From the NCBI GenBank assembly GCA_937952085.1, contig CALFYQ010000460.1, positions 1 through 23,776 of the forward strand: a DNA stretch of 23,776 nt, in the 5' to 3' direction. Source of the stretch: an uncultured Paracoccaceae bacterium (GTDB lineage Bacteria; Pseudomonadota; Alphaproteobacteria; Rhodobacterales; Rhodobacteraceae). The notes under the pieces were generated by a model, which saw nothing but the letters and a program-made list of their open reading frames with translations, did not search any database and had not been told where the DNA came from. A program made the translations under genes and the position numbers. Below, in pieces: positions 6,857 to 14,627 of the stretch. How positions within the stretch are numbered: the first letter of the stretch is position 1; each line of letters opens with the position of its first letter.

Positions 6857-8022
6857 GTGGAGCGCCGCTCCTTTTCACGCCGTTCACGGTTCGGGGGCTG
6901 ACCTTCCGGAACCGAGTGGTGATCGCGCCGATGTGCCAGTATTCGGCCGAGGACGGCTTCGCCAACGACTGGCACTTCTCGCACCTGACCGCCTTCGCGC
7001 GGGGCGGCGCGGGCGGCGTGCTGACCGAGGCGGCGGCGGTGCAGGCGACGGGCCGGATCACCCATGGCGATCTCGGCATCTGGTCGGACGCCCATGCCGA
7101 GGCGCTGAAGCCGATCACCCGGTTCATCTCGGGGCAGGGCGCGGCGCCGGGCATCCAGCTCGGCCATGCCGGGCGGAAGGCCTCGATGCAGCGGCCCTGG
7201 TACGGCAACGGGCCGCTCGGGTCGGAGGACATTGCGCGGGGCGACGAGCCCTGGCGCGTGGTCGCCCCCTCCGCGCTGGCGCTGGCCGAGGGCTGGCTGA
7301 CCCCGGACGAGATGAGCGAGGCGGAGATCCGCGAGCTGATCGCCGATTTCGCCACGGCGGCGAAGCGGGCCGACGCGGCCGGGTTCGAGTTCGTCGAGCT
7401 TCACGGCGCGCATGGCTACCTGATCCAGACCTTCCTCTCGCCTCTTTCCAACAAGCGGACGGACGGCTGGGGCGGAGATCTCGCCGGCCGGATGCGGATC
7501 GCGGTCGAGGCGGCGCGGGCGGTGCGCGCGGCGCTGCCGGAATCAAAGCCGCTCTTCGTCCGCATCTCCTCGATCGACGGGATCGAGGGCGGCTGGGAGC
7601 TTGACGACAGCGTGGCGCTGGCGAAGGCGTTGAAGGCGGTCGGCGTCGACGTGATCGACTGCTCCTCGATGGGCAATTCGGCGGGCGGCGCGACAGCGAA
7701 CCCGATGGCCCGCGGCGCCGCCTTCCAGACGCCCTTCGCCGCCCGCATCCGACGCGAGGCCGGGCTGGCGACGCAGGCGGTCGGCCTGATCCTCGACGGC
7801 GCGATGGCCGAAGAGGTGCTGCAGGAGGGCCGGGCCGACCTCATCGCCATCGGCCGCGAGGCGCTCTACGACCCGTTCTGGGCGCATCACGCGGCGCATT
7901 CGCTCGGCGTCGAGGGCTACGACGCCTGGCCGAAGCAGTATGGCTGGTGGCTGCAACGGCGGGAGAACATGGTGCGGACGATCCGCGCCACGCCGGAGGG
8001 CCGGCGGTTGCCGCCAGCGTGA
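6853..8022 (+). CDS. Old yellow enzyme, YqjM-like NADH:flavin oxidoreductase
   Basis: FMN-dependent ene-reductase of the old yellow enzyme family, class II (YqjM/xenobiotic reductase A type), using NAD(P)H to reduce activated C=C bonds. The 389 residues match class II length. Key motifs are PMCQYSA (26-32), with the class II redox cysteine Cys28 and Tyr30; NDWHFSHL at about 38-45; QLGHAGRKAS (102-111); and HGAHGYL (184-190), carrying the substrate-binding His pair. The FMN-phosphate region (GLILDGAMAEE, LIAIGREALYDPFW) and the C-terminal WWLQRRENM complete the barrel. GGGGGAAAG precedes the ATG, which overlaps the crotonase stop by four bases. The pairing suggests both enzymes act on the same unsaturated acyl-CoA or related compound, but the substrate cannot be read from sequence. 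Confidence 0.92.
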   Translation: MSGAPLLFTPFTVRGLTFRNRVVIAPMCQYSAEDGFANDWHFSHLTAFARGGAGGVLTEAAAVQATGRITHGDLGIWSDAHAEALKPITRFISGQGAAPGIQLGHAGRKASMQRPWYGNGPLGSEDIARGDEPWRVVAPSALALAEGWLTPDEMSEAEIRELIADFATAAKRADAAGFEFVELHGAHGYLIQTFLSPLSNKRTDGWGGDLAGRMRIAVEAARAVRAALPESKPLFVRISSIDGIEGGWELDDSVALAKALKAVGVDVIDCSSMGNSAGGATANPMARGAAFQTPFAARIRREAGLATQAVGLILDGAMAEEVLQEGRADLIAIGREALYDPFWAHHAAHSLGVEGYDAWPKQYGWWLQRRENMVRTIRATPEGRRLPPA

Positions 8023-8110
8023 GCGGGTGAGGGCGCGGCCGCGCATACAATCATGACGCGAGCGTCCGGGCGCGTTAATCATTGCGGATGACCAGCCCGG
8101 AGCCCGCCCC

Positions 8111-10069
8111 ATGGCCCGATTCGCCTTGTCCCGCCGCACCTTCATCGCCGGAGCGGGCGCCTTGACCGCGCTCCACCCGTTCAGCCTCCGTGCGGCGGCC
8201 GGCGAGGCGCATCTGCGGCTGATGGCGACCTCGGATCTCCACGTCCACGTCTATCCGTGGGACTATTACGCCGACCGGCCGCTCGAAACGGTCGGCCTCG
8301 CCCGCACCGCGGCCATCGTCGGCGAGATCCGCGCCGAGGCGGCGAATTCGGTGCTCTTCGACAACGGCGATTTCCTGCAGGGGAACCCGATGGGCGATTA
8401 CGTCGCCTATGAGCGGGGGATGCGGGAGGGGGACATGCACCCCGTCATCGCCGCGATGAACGCGCTCGGCTTCGAGGCGGCGACGCTCGGCAATCACGAA
8501 TTCAATTACGGCCTCGATTTCCTCATGAAATCGCTGGCCGGAGCGGCCTTCCCGATCACCTGCGCCAACGTCGTCTCCGGCGCGCTCGGCGCGGCGCCGC
8601 GGGCCGACGCGACGCTGGTGAAGCCCTATGCGATCCTCGACCGGTCGGTGACGGACGGCGCCGGTGTCGCGCAGCCGATCCGCATCGGGGTGATCGGCGT
8701 GACGCCGCCGCAGATCATGATGTGGGACCGCAAGCACCTCGAAGGTTCGGTCAACGTGCGGGACATCGTCGAGGCCGTCGCCGCCTGGGCGCCGGAGATG
8801 CGGGAGGCGGGGGCGGATGTCGTCGTCGCGCTTTGCCATTCCGGGATCGGTGCGGCGGAGGGCGCCTGGCTCGAGAACGCGGCGGTGCCGCTTTCCCGCC
8901 TCGCCGGGATCGACGCCATCATCCTCGGCCACCAGCACCGGGTGTTTCCGGGCAAGGACTACGAGGGCGCGGCGGGGGCCGATGCGGCGGCGGGCAAGCT
9001 CGGCGCGGCGCCGGCGGTGATGCCGGGCTTCTGGGGCTCGCATCTCGGCCTCGTCGATCTCCTCCTCTCGCGGGAGGGCGGGGCCTGGCGAGTGCTGGCG
9101 ACCTCGAGCGAGACGCGGCCGATCTACATGCGTGACGAGAGCCGCAAGGTGCGCCCGCTGGTCGAGAGCGCGCCGGCGATCCTCGAAAGCGTGAAGGCGG
9201 ATCACGAGGCGACGCTCGCCTATGTGCGCCGCCCGGTCGGCAAGACGGCGGGGCCGCTCCATTCCTATTTCGCGCTGGTGGCGGACGACCCCTCGGTGCA
9301 GATCGTCTCGGCGGCGCAGGTCTGGTACATCCGCCAGATGCTGAAGGGGACGGAATGGGAGGGGCTGCCGCTCCTCTCCGCGGCGGCGCCCTTCAAGTCC
9401 GGCGGCCGCGGCGGGCCGGACTATTACACCGACGTGCCGGCGGGCGACGTGGCGATCCGCAACGTGGCGGACCTCTACCTCTATCCAAACACGGCGCGGG
9501 CGGTGCTGATCACCGGGGCCGAACTGAAGGACTGGCTGGAGCGCTCGGCCGGCATCTTCAACCGGCTGGAGCCGGGCGGCGCCGACCAGCCGCTGATCGA
9601 CGCCGCCTTCCCCTCCTACAATTTCGACGTGATGGACGGTGTGACCTACGCCATCGACATCACCCAGCCCTCGAAATTCGACCCGGACGGAACGCCGATC
9701 GCGCCCGATGCGAGCCGGATCGCCGATCTCCGCTATCAGGGCGCGCCGGTCGACCCGGCGGCGAAATTCGTCGTCGCCACAAACAATTACCGCGCCTCGG
9801 GCGGCGGCCATTTCCCCGGCGCCTCGGGCGAGACGATCATCTTCGAAGGGCCGGACACGAACCGCGACGTGCTCGTGCGCTACATCGTCGAGCAGGGCGT
9901 TGTGGACCCGAAGGCGGACGCCAACTGGCGCTTCGCCCCGGCCGGCGGGGCGACGGCGATCTTCGAGACCGGGCCGAAATCGGCCGCCTACGTCGGTTCG
10001 GTTCCGCTCTCGATGGAGGAGGCGGGGCTGACGCCGGAGGGCTTCCTGCGCTGGCGCATCCGGCTCTGA
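8111..10069 (+). CDS. cpdB: 2',3'-cyclic-nucleotide 2'-phosphodiesterase/3'-nucleotidase
   Basis: Periplasmic metallophosphoesterase of the CpdB/UshA family. It hydrolyses 2',3'-cyclic nucleotides and 3'-nucleotides so their products can be salvaged. The N terminus LSRRTFIAGAGALTA (6-20) is a twin-arginine signal, so export by Tat after folding is expected. Metal-binding motifs appear in order: SDLHVH (41-46), DNGDFLQG (84-91), GNHEFNYG (127-134), LCHSG and GHQHRVFPG. The C-terminal nucleotidase domain is recognisable at GGRGGPDYY and VADLYLYPNTARAVLITGAELKDWLE. The 652 residues are the usual length. GGAG (8099-8102) is 8 bases from the ATG. The 88-base gap before it suggests a separate unit from the old yellow enzyme gene. 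The GC hairpin after the stop probably marks its transcript end. Confidence 0.92.
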   Translation: MARFALSRRTFIAGAGALTALHPFSLRAAAGEAHLRLMATSDLHVHVYPWDYYADRPLETVGLARTAAIVGEIRAEAANSVLFDNGDFLQGNPMGDYVAYERGMREGDMHPVIAAMNALGFEAATLGNHEFNYGLDFLMKSLAGAAFPITCANVVSGALGAAPRADATLVKPYAILDRSVTDGAGVAQPIRIGVIGVTPPQIMMWDRKHLEGSVNVRDIVEAVAAWAPEMREAGADVVVALCHSGIGAAEGAWLENAAVPLSRLAGIDAIILGHQHRVFPGKDYEGAAGADAAAGKLGAAPAVMPGFWGSHLGLVDLLLSREGGAWRVLATSSETRPIYMRDESRKVRPLVESAPAILESVKADHEATLAYVRRPVGKTAGPLHSYFALVADDPSVQIVSAAQVWYIRQMLKGTEWEGLPLLSAAAPFKSGGRGGPDYYTDVPAGDVAIRNVADLYLYPNTARAVLITGAELKDWLERSAGIFNRLEPGGADQPLIDAAFPSYNFDVMDGVTYAIDITQPSKFDPDGTPIAPDASRIADLRYQGAPVDPAAKFVVATNNYRASGGGHFPGASGETIIFEGPDTNRDVLVRYIVEQGVVDPKADANWRFAPAGGATAIFETGPKSAAYVGSVPLSMEEAGLTPEGFLRWRIRL

Positions 10070-10076
10070 GCGGGCC

Positions 10077-10100
10077 GCCCCGGCGCGCTCACGCCGGGGC
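10077..10100 (+). terminator. GC hairpin after cpdB, possible terminator
   Basis: A perfect 9-bp stem, GCCCCGGCG (10077-10085) with CGCCGGGGC (10092-10100), closes a 6-base loop. It begins 8 bases after the cpdB stop. No T tract follows, so termination would have to be weak or Rho-assisted. The remaining gap up to tolQ at 10235 holds a TTGACG (10131-10136) that could be a -35 for the tol genes, but no good -10 is found at the right distance. Confidence 0.5.
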
Positions 10101-10234
10101 CACGCCATGTTGCAGCGCAGGAGGCCCACATTGACGAAATCGGGCCAAAGCCTCATCTTGCGCACGGGTCAGGCGCTTCGAGCGCCCGATCCGGCGTGAA
10201 GCGCCGCATCAGACGGCGAGATCGAGGCGAGCAT

Positions 10235-10948
10235 ATGGAAACCGAGGCGATAGCGGCCGCTGGCGCGGCGGCGGCCGATTTGGACTTTTCGCTTGCGGCG
10301 CTGTTCCTTCGCGCGACGCTGGTGGTCCAGATCGTCATGGTTGCGCTGATCTTCGCCTCCTTCTGGTCGTGGGCGACGATCATCGACAAGACCATCGCCT
10401 ATCGCCGCGCGCGCCGCGAAACCTCGATGTTCGAGGATGCGTTCTGGTCCGGTCAGCCGCTAGACCAGCTCTTCGAGCGGCTCGGCGGGCAGCCGCGCTC
10501 GGCGCTGGAGCGGATCTTCGTCGCCGGCATGACGGAATGGCGGAAGTCGTTCGTATCGGGTTCGGTGGCGCCGGGCGCGCAGCAGCGGATCGACCGCGCG
10601 CTGAACGTCGCCATCGCGCGGGAGGAGGAGGCCAACGCCCGGCGGCTCGGCTTCCTCGCCACGGTGGGCTCGATTTCGCCCTTCGTGGGCCTTTTCGGCA
10701 CGGTCTGGGGCATCAAGAACGCCTTCGAGGAGATCGCGATCCAGCAGAACACCAACCTCGCGACGGTCGCGCCCGGCATCGCCGAGGCGCTGGTGGCGAC
10801 GGCGCTGGGCCTGCTCGCGGCGATTCCGGCCGTGATCTTCTACAACAAGCTGACCGGCGACGCGGAGCGGCTGGCCGGCGCGATGGAGAATTTCGCCGAC
10901 GAGTTCGGCGTGATCCTCTCCCGCCAGATCGACCGGAAGGCGGCCTGA
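10235..10948 (+). CDS. tolQ: Tol-Pal system subunit TolQ
   Basis: Inner-membrane subunit of the TolQ-TolR proton channel that energises TolA, needed for outer-membrane constriction at division. There are three hydrophobic segments, at about 22-44, 137-160 and 176-202. The last two carry the MotA/TolQ/ExbB motifs LGFLATVGSISPFVGLFGTVWGI and IAEALVATALGLLAAIPAV. The frame is open back to an ATG at 10196, but the ATG at 10235 is preferred. It gives a family-like 237 residues, has GAGG (10224-10227) at 7 bases, and removes a very basic RRRDRG leader. It is the first gene of the block; the thioesterase ybgC, often placed just upstream, is absent here. tolR starts one base after its stop. Confidence 0.95.
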   Translation: METEAIAAAGAAAADLDFSLAALFLRATLVVQIVMVALIFASFWSWATIIDKTIAYRRARRETSMFEDAFWSGQPLDQLFERLGGQPRSALERIFVAGMTEWRKSFVSGSVAPGAQQRIDRALNVAIAREEEANARRLGFLATVGSISPFVGLFGTVWGIKNAFEEIAIQQNTNLATVAPGIAEALVATALGLLAAIPAVIFYNKLTGDAERLAGAMENFADEFGVILSRQIDRKAA

Positions 10949-10949
10949 C

Positions 10950-11426
10950 ATGGGCGCGGCGCTCGCAAGCCCGGGCGGCGGCGGGGGCGGACGGCGGGGC
11001 CGACGCCGCCGCGGCGCCGGCAAGCCGATGGCGGAGATCAACGTCACACCCTTCGTGGACGTGATGCTGGTGCTTCTGATCATCTTCATGGTCGCCGCGC
11101 CGCTTCAGGTGGTGGGCGTGCCGCTGAAGCTGCCGGAGACGGATGCGCGGCCGCTGCCGGTCGAGCCCGAGGCGCCGCTGACGGTGAACCTCGCCTCCGA
11201 CGGCAAGATCTATCTCCAGGAGACGCCGATGGAATTCGGCGAGTTCGCCCTGAAGCTTCCCGCCATCGCGGAGGAGCGGAAGGACGGTCAGGTCTATCTC
11301 CGCGCCGACCAGAGCCTCGCCTATGGCGCGGTGGCCCGGGTGATGGGCGCGCTCAACGCCGCCGGGTTCAGCTCCATCGCGCTCGTCACCGACGCGGCCG
11401 TCGCGCCGCCCGCGGGGAGCCAGTGA
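10950..11426 (+). CDS. tolR: Tol-Pal system subunit TolR
   Basis: TolR (158 residues) completes the proton channel with TolQ. The single transmembrane helix at about 33-52 has the family motif INVTPFVDVMLVLLIIFMV, with the essential membrane aspartate at 37. The periplasmic ExbD/TolR domain follows (LPVEPEAPLTVNLASDGKIYLQ, then VYLRADQSLAYGAVARVMGALNAAGF). The cytoplasmic N terminus is unusually glycine- and arginine-rich (GGGGGGRRGRRRRGAG). The start lies one base after the tolQ stop and the gene ends one base before the tolA start, so translation of all three is likely coupled. Confidence 0.95.
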   Translation: MGAALASPGGGGGGRRGRRRRGAGKPMAEINVTPFVDVMLVLLIIFMVAAPLQVVGVPLKLPETDARPLPVEPEAPLTVNLASDGKIYLQETPMEFGEFALKLPAIAEERKDGQVYLRADQSLAYGAVARVMGALNAAGFSSIALVTDAAVAPPAGSQ

Positions 11427-11427
11427 G

Positions 11428-12630
11428 ATGCAGACGGGCGCGACCGTTTCCGGCGCCGCCCATATCGGCCTGATCGCGCTGGCGATCTTCGCGGGGGCGC
11501 TGTTCGGCGCCGACGAGGCTAAGCCGTTGCAGATCGCCGAAGTGACGCTGATGACGGGCGCGGAGTTCGAGGCCGCGCTTTCGGCCGCGCCGACCTTCGA
11601 CGCCTCCGCGCCGCCCGCCCCCGAGGCGCCGAAGCCGGGCGAGGAGCGGGCCGACGTGAAGCTCGCCGAGCGGGATTCCGCGCCGGCCGCCCCGGTCGCG
11701 CCTGAGACGCCGGACGCCCCGCAGCGCGGCGACGTGGCGACGCCGCCGCCCGATGCGCCGCCCGAGCGGCCGATCGCCGAGGTCGGGACCCGCCTCGCCA
11801 GCCCGCCCGCGCCGGAGGCCGGGCGGCTCGTCGCCGCGACCGAGCCGCAGCTCGATTCCGCGCCCATCGTCGAGGCCGCGCCGCCGCCCGCGCCAGCGCC
11901 CCGCGCCGCCGCGCCGCGCGTCGAGCGGACGACGCCGGAGGCGCCGCCGCCGACGCCGCCGAAGCAGCCGACCGTCGCCGCGGCCGAGGCCCCCGCGCCG
12001 CCGCCCGACCCCGCGCCGGTGACGAAGCCCGAGCCGAAGCCGGTCGTCGCCGAGGCGCCCGCCCCGGCGGAGCCGACCCCGCCGAAGGTCGCCGAGGCGC
12101 CGACGCCGGTCGAAGAGACCCCGGAATCGGACGAGCCGACCGAGAACGCGCCCCGCGTCATGGCGCCGCCGCCCTCCCGCCCGAAGGAGGCGGCGGAGGC
12201 CCGGACCGCGGAGCGCCCGCCCGAGCAGAACCGCCCGCCGGCCGAGACCGGCGCGACGCGGCAGGCCGCCGAGGCGACCGGCGGCGGCTCGAGCCGCACC
12301 GTGGGCCGGCTCTCCTATCGCGACCAGGACGCGCTCCGCGTCGGCATCAAGGGCTATTTCAACCCGCCCGCCGGGCTCGCCGACGAGCGCGCGCTCAGCG
12401 TGACGATGCAGATCGAGGTCAGCCTCGACGGCAGGATCACCAAGGGGCCGGACGAGGTCGGCGGCGACGGCGACAAGCGCCAGCGCGACGCGCTGAAGCG
12501 CGCCGCCGTTCGGGCGCTGAAACAATCCGAGGCGGCCGGCGTTTACGCCAAGCTGCCAAAGGACAAGTACGACACCTGGAAGCGCATGCGCGTGACCTTC
12601 CTGCCCCGCGACCTAGAACTCATCAACTGA
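11428..12630 (+). CDS. tolA: Tol-Pal system subunit TolA with a proline-rich linker
   Basis: TolA spans the periplasm and transmits energy from TolQR to TolB/Pal. The 400-residue protein has one N-terminal helix at about 8-28 beginning SGAAH. That SxxxH spacing matches the Ser/His motif with which TolA and TonB contact their motor proteins. Residues about 50-290 form a very long region of Pro, Ala, Glu and Thr, with repeated PAP/EAP-type runs. In Escherichia coli this part is a Lys/Ala-rich helix, so here the linker is probably an extended, TonB-like rod. The C-terminal domain (about 300-400) contains RVGIKGYFNPP, MQIEVSLDGRI and the region VYAKLPKDKYDTWKRMRVTF. Position between tolR and tolB makes the assignment firm although the linker is poorly conserved. 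Confidence 0.92.
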   Translation: MQTGATVSGAAHIGLIALAIFAGALFGADEAKPLQIAEVTLMTGAEFEAALSAAPTFDASAPPAPEAPKPGEERADVKLAERDSAPAAPVAPETPDAPQRGDVATPPPDAPPERPIAEVGTRLASPPAPEAGRLVAATEPQLDSAPIVEAAPPPAPAPRAAAPRVERTTPEAPPPTPPKQPTVAAAEAPAPPPDPAPVTKPEPKPVVAEAPAPAEPTPPKVAEAPTPVEETPESDEPTENAPRVMAPPPSRPKEAAEARTAERPPEQNRPPAETGATRQAAEATGGGSSRTVGRLSYRDQDALRVGIKGYFNPPAGLADERALSVTMQIEVSLDGRITKGPDEVGGDGDKRQRDALKRAAVRALKQSEAAGVYAKLPKDKYDTWKRMRVTFLPRDLELIN

Positions 12631-12655
12631 TCGCCGACCGGAGAGAGACGATCCG

Positions 12656-13978
12656 ATGATCCGCATTCTGACCGCCGCGCTTCTCGTCGCGCTCGCCGCC
12701 GCCCTGCCGGCGCGGGCGCAGACCTCGGACGGCGCGCTCGAAATCACCGTGGCCGGCGGGGAGTTCAAGCCGATCTCCATCGCGCTGCCGGGCTTCTTCG
12801 CCCCACCGGGCGAGGCGGCGAACCTCGCCGCCCAGGTGCGCGAGGTGGTGATCGGCGACCTCGTCAATTCCGGCCTTTTCCGGGAGATTCCGCCGGGCGC
12901 GCATATCGAGCAGATCGTCGATTTCGATTCCGCCCCGCGCTACGCGGACTGGCAGGCGATCAACGCCGACGCCCTGGTGACGGGCTTTGCCACCATCGAG
13001 GCGGACGGCCGGCTTTCGGTGCGCTTCCGGCTCTTCGACATCTTCGCCGGCGGCCAGGCCGAAGGGCTCCAGTTCATCGCCGAGGCGGGGGACTGGCGGC
13101 GCGTCGGCCACAAGATCGCCGACGCGGTCTACGCCAAGCTGACCGGCGAGGGGCCGTATTTCGACAGCCGCATCGCCTATGTCCACGAGAGCGGGCCGAA
13201 GGGGCAGCGGGTGAAGCGCCTCGCCATCATGGACCAGGACGGCGCCAACAACCGCTTCCTGACCGACGGGCGGAGCCTCGTCGTCACGCCGCGCTTCTCG
13301 CCGAACGACCAGACGCTGCTCTACATCTCCTTCGAGCGGGGCGAGCCGCAGATCTTCCTCTACGATGTCGGCTCCGGCCGGCAGGAGATCCTCGGCGCCT
13401 TCCCCGGCATGAGCTTCGCGCCGCGCTTCTCGCCGGATGGGCGGCAGGTGGCGCTTTCGCTGGAGCAGGGCGGCAACACCGACATCTACGTGATGGAGCT
13501 GGCGACGCGCCGCCTCTCCCGGCTGACCGACAGCCCGGCGATCGAAACCGCGCCCTCGTTCAGCCCGGACGGGCGGCAGATCGCCTTCGAGAGCGACCGG
13601 GGCGGCGGCCAGCAGATCTATATCATGCCGGCGACCGGCGGGCCGGCGCAGCGGATCAGCTTCGGCCAGGGCCGCTACGGCACGCCGGTCTGGTCGCCGC
13701 GGGGCGATCTGATCGCCTTTACCAAGACGTCCGGCGGGCAGTTCGCCATCGGCGTGATGCGGACCGACGGCTCCGAGGAGCGGATTCTCGACTCGAGCTT
13801 CCTCTCGGAAGGGCCGACCTGGTCGCCGAACGGGCGCGTCCTCTCGTTTTTCCGCGAAAGCGCGGGCGCGAACGGCTCCGCGAGCCTCTGGAGCGTGGAC
13901 ATTACCGGCAGAAACCTTAGAAGGCTGCCGACGCCGGGGGCGGGGTCCGACCCCGCCTGGTCCAGCCTTTTGCCATGA
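12656..13978 (+). CDS. tolB: Periplasmic beta-propeller protein TolB
   Basis: TolB is the periplasmic protein that binds Pal and TolA and regulates Pal's attachment to the cell wall. It has a Sec signal peptide (MIRILTAALLVALAAALPARA, cleavage before Gln22), an N-terminal domain to about residue 150, and then a beta-propeller. Each propeller blade shows the WD40-like pattern, for example PRFSPNDQTLLYISF, PRFSPDGRQVALS, PSFSPDGRQIAFESDRG and PVWSPRGDLIAF. The 440 residues are the normal length. GGAGAGAGA (12640-12648) supports the ATG. Its TGA at 13976-13978 overlaps an in-frame upstream ATG of pal (13975), but pal most likely starts further down. Confidence 0.95.
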   Translation: MIRILTAALLVALAAALPARAQTSDGALEITVAGGEFKPISIALPGFFAPPGEAANLAAQVREVVIGDLVNSGLFREIPPGAHIEQIVDFDSAPRYADWQAINADALVTGFATIEADGRLSVRFRLFDIFAGGQAEGLQFIAEAGDWRRVGHKIADAVYAKLTGEGPYFDSRIAYVHESGPKGQRVKRLAIMDQDGANNRFLTDGRSLVVTPRFSPNDQTLLYISFERGEPQIFLYDVGSGRQEILGAFPGMSFAPRFSPDGRQVALSLEQGGNTDIYVMELATRRLSRLTDSPAIETAPSFSPDGRQIAFESDRGGGQQIYIMPATGGPAQRISFGQGRYGTPVWSPRGDLIAFTKTSGGQFAIGVMRTDGSEERILDSSFLSEGPTWSPNGRVLSFFRESAGANGSASLWSVDITGRNLRRLPTPGAGSDPAWSSLLP

Positions 13979-14041
13979 GATCGCCCGGCGCGGGCGCAAG
14001 ACTGGGATTAGAACCGGCTGCCATCGTGGCCGCCGAACCTT

Positions 14042-14045
14042 GGAG
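14042..14045 (+). promoter_or_regulatory. Ribosome-binding site that fixes the pal start
   Basis: GGAG lies 7 bases before ATG 14053. The pal frame is open back to ATG 13975, which overlaps the tolB stop. Only the 14053 start places the lipoprotein signal at the N terminus, so this site decides the start. Confidence 0.7.
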
Positions 14046-14052
14046 ACCCACA

Positions 14053-14541
14053 ATGAGACTCTTCCCCACCCTTCTGGCCGCCGGCGCAGCGCTTCTGCTC
14101 GCCGCCTGCTCGGACGAGCCGCCCGCGGCCGATGCCGGGGCCGGAAGCGGCGGCGCCGTTTCGCTCGACCCGAGCTCGGTCGCCTACTTCCAGCAGACCG
14201 TCGGAGACCGCGTCTTCTTCGAGACCGACAGCTCCCGCCTGACGCCGGTCGGCCAGGCCACGCTGCAGCGGCAGGCCTCGTGGCTCGCCGAGAACCCGGC
14301 GGTGAACGTCGTGGTCGAGGGCCATGCCGACGAGCGCGGCACCCGCGAGTACAACCTCGCGCTCGGCGCCCGCCGGGCCGAGGCGGCGCGGGCCTTCCTC
14401 GCGGCGCAGGGCGTCGCGGCGAACCGGCTTCGCACCGTCTCCTACGGCAAGGAGCGCCCGGAGGCGCTCTGCTCCGCGGAGAACTGCTGGTCGGTCAACC
14501 GCCGCGCCGTCTCCGTGCTCGCCGGCGCGCCGACGAGTTGA
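14053..14541 (+). CDS. pal: Peptidoglycan-associated lipoprotein Pal
   Basis: Pal is an outer-membrane lipoprotein that grips peptidoglycan and is moved by the Tol machine to the division site. The 162-residue protein has a lipoprotein signal ending in the lipobox LLAAC, with Cys19 as the modified residue. A short Ser/Gly/Ala linker follows. The OmpA-type peptidoglycan-binding domain contains VFFETDSSRLTP, VVVEGHADERGTREYNLALG and RRAEAARAFL; the diaminopimelate-binding Asp and Arg are present. Two cysteines near the end (ALCSAENCWSVNRR) are also present. A GC hairpin lies between this gene and cpoB. Confidence 0.95.
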   Translation: MRLFPTLLAAGAALLLAACSDEPPAADAGAGSGGAVSLDPSSVAYFQQTVGDRVFFETDSSRLTPVGQATLQRQASWLAENPAVNVVVEGHADERGTREYNLALGARRAEAARAFLAAQGVAANRLRTVSYGKERPEALCSAENCWSVNRRAVSVLAGAPTS

Positions 14542-14579
14542 GGCCGCACGGCCGAGGCTGACGAAGCTCTGAACCAGAA

Positions 14580-14603
14580 CCGGGCGGCCGCCGCGCCGCC
14601 CGG
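14580..14603 (+). terminator. GC hairpin between pal and cpoB
   Basis: CCGGGCGGC (14580-14588) pairs perfectly with GCCGCCCGG (14595-14603) around a 6-base loop, 38 bases after the pal stop and 25 bases before cpoB. There is no T tract. Within the tol block it may act as partial attenuator or as an mRNA stabiliser for the abundant lipoprotein. That role is inference. Confidence 0.4.
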
Positions 14604-14627
14604 GCCATCCGAAGGGGAGGCCGCGCG

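Noticed and set aside
8075..10165. Minus-strand open frame of 696 codons opposite cpdB
   Set aside because: The sequence is Arg-rich with no motif, and cpdB on the other strand has a full set of catalytic motifs.
10196..10234. Longer tolQ start
   Set aside because: It adds a strongly basic leader not expected in TolQ, and the ATG at 10235 has a better ribosome-binding site and length.
11560..12300. Repetitive GC-rich stretch suggestive of tandem repeats
   Set aside because: It is the Pro/Ala/Glu-coding linker of tolA, with irregular codons and no fixed repeat unit.
13975..14052. Longer pal starting at the ATG overlapping the tolB stop
   Set aside because: It would put 26 residues before the lipoprotein signal. 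The downstream ATG has a ribosome-binding site and places the lipobox correctly.
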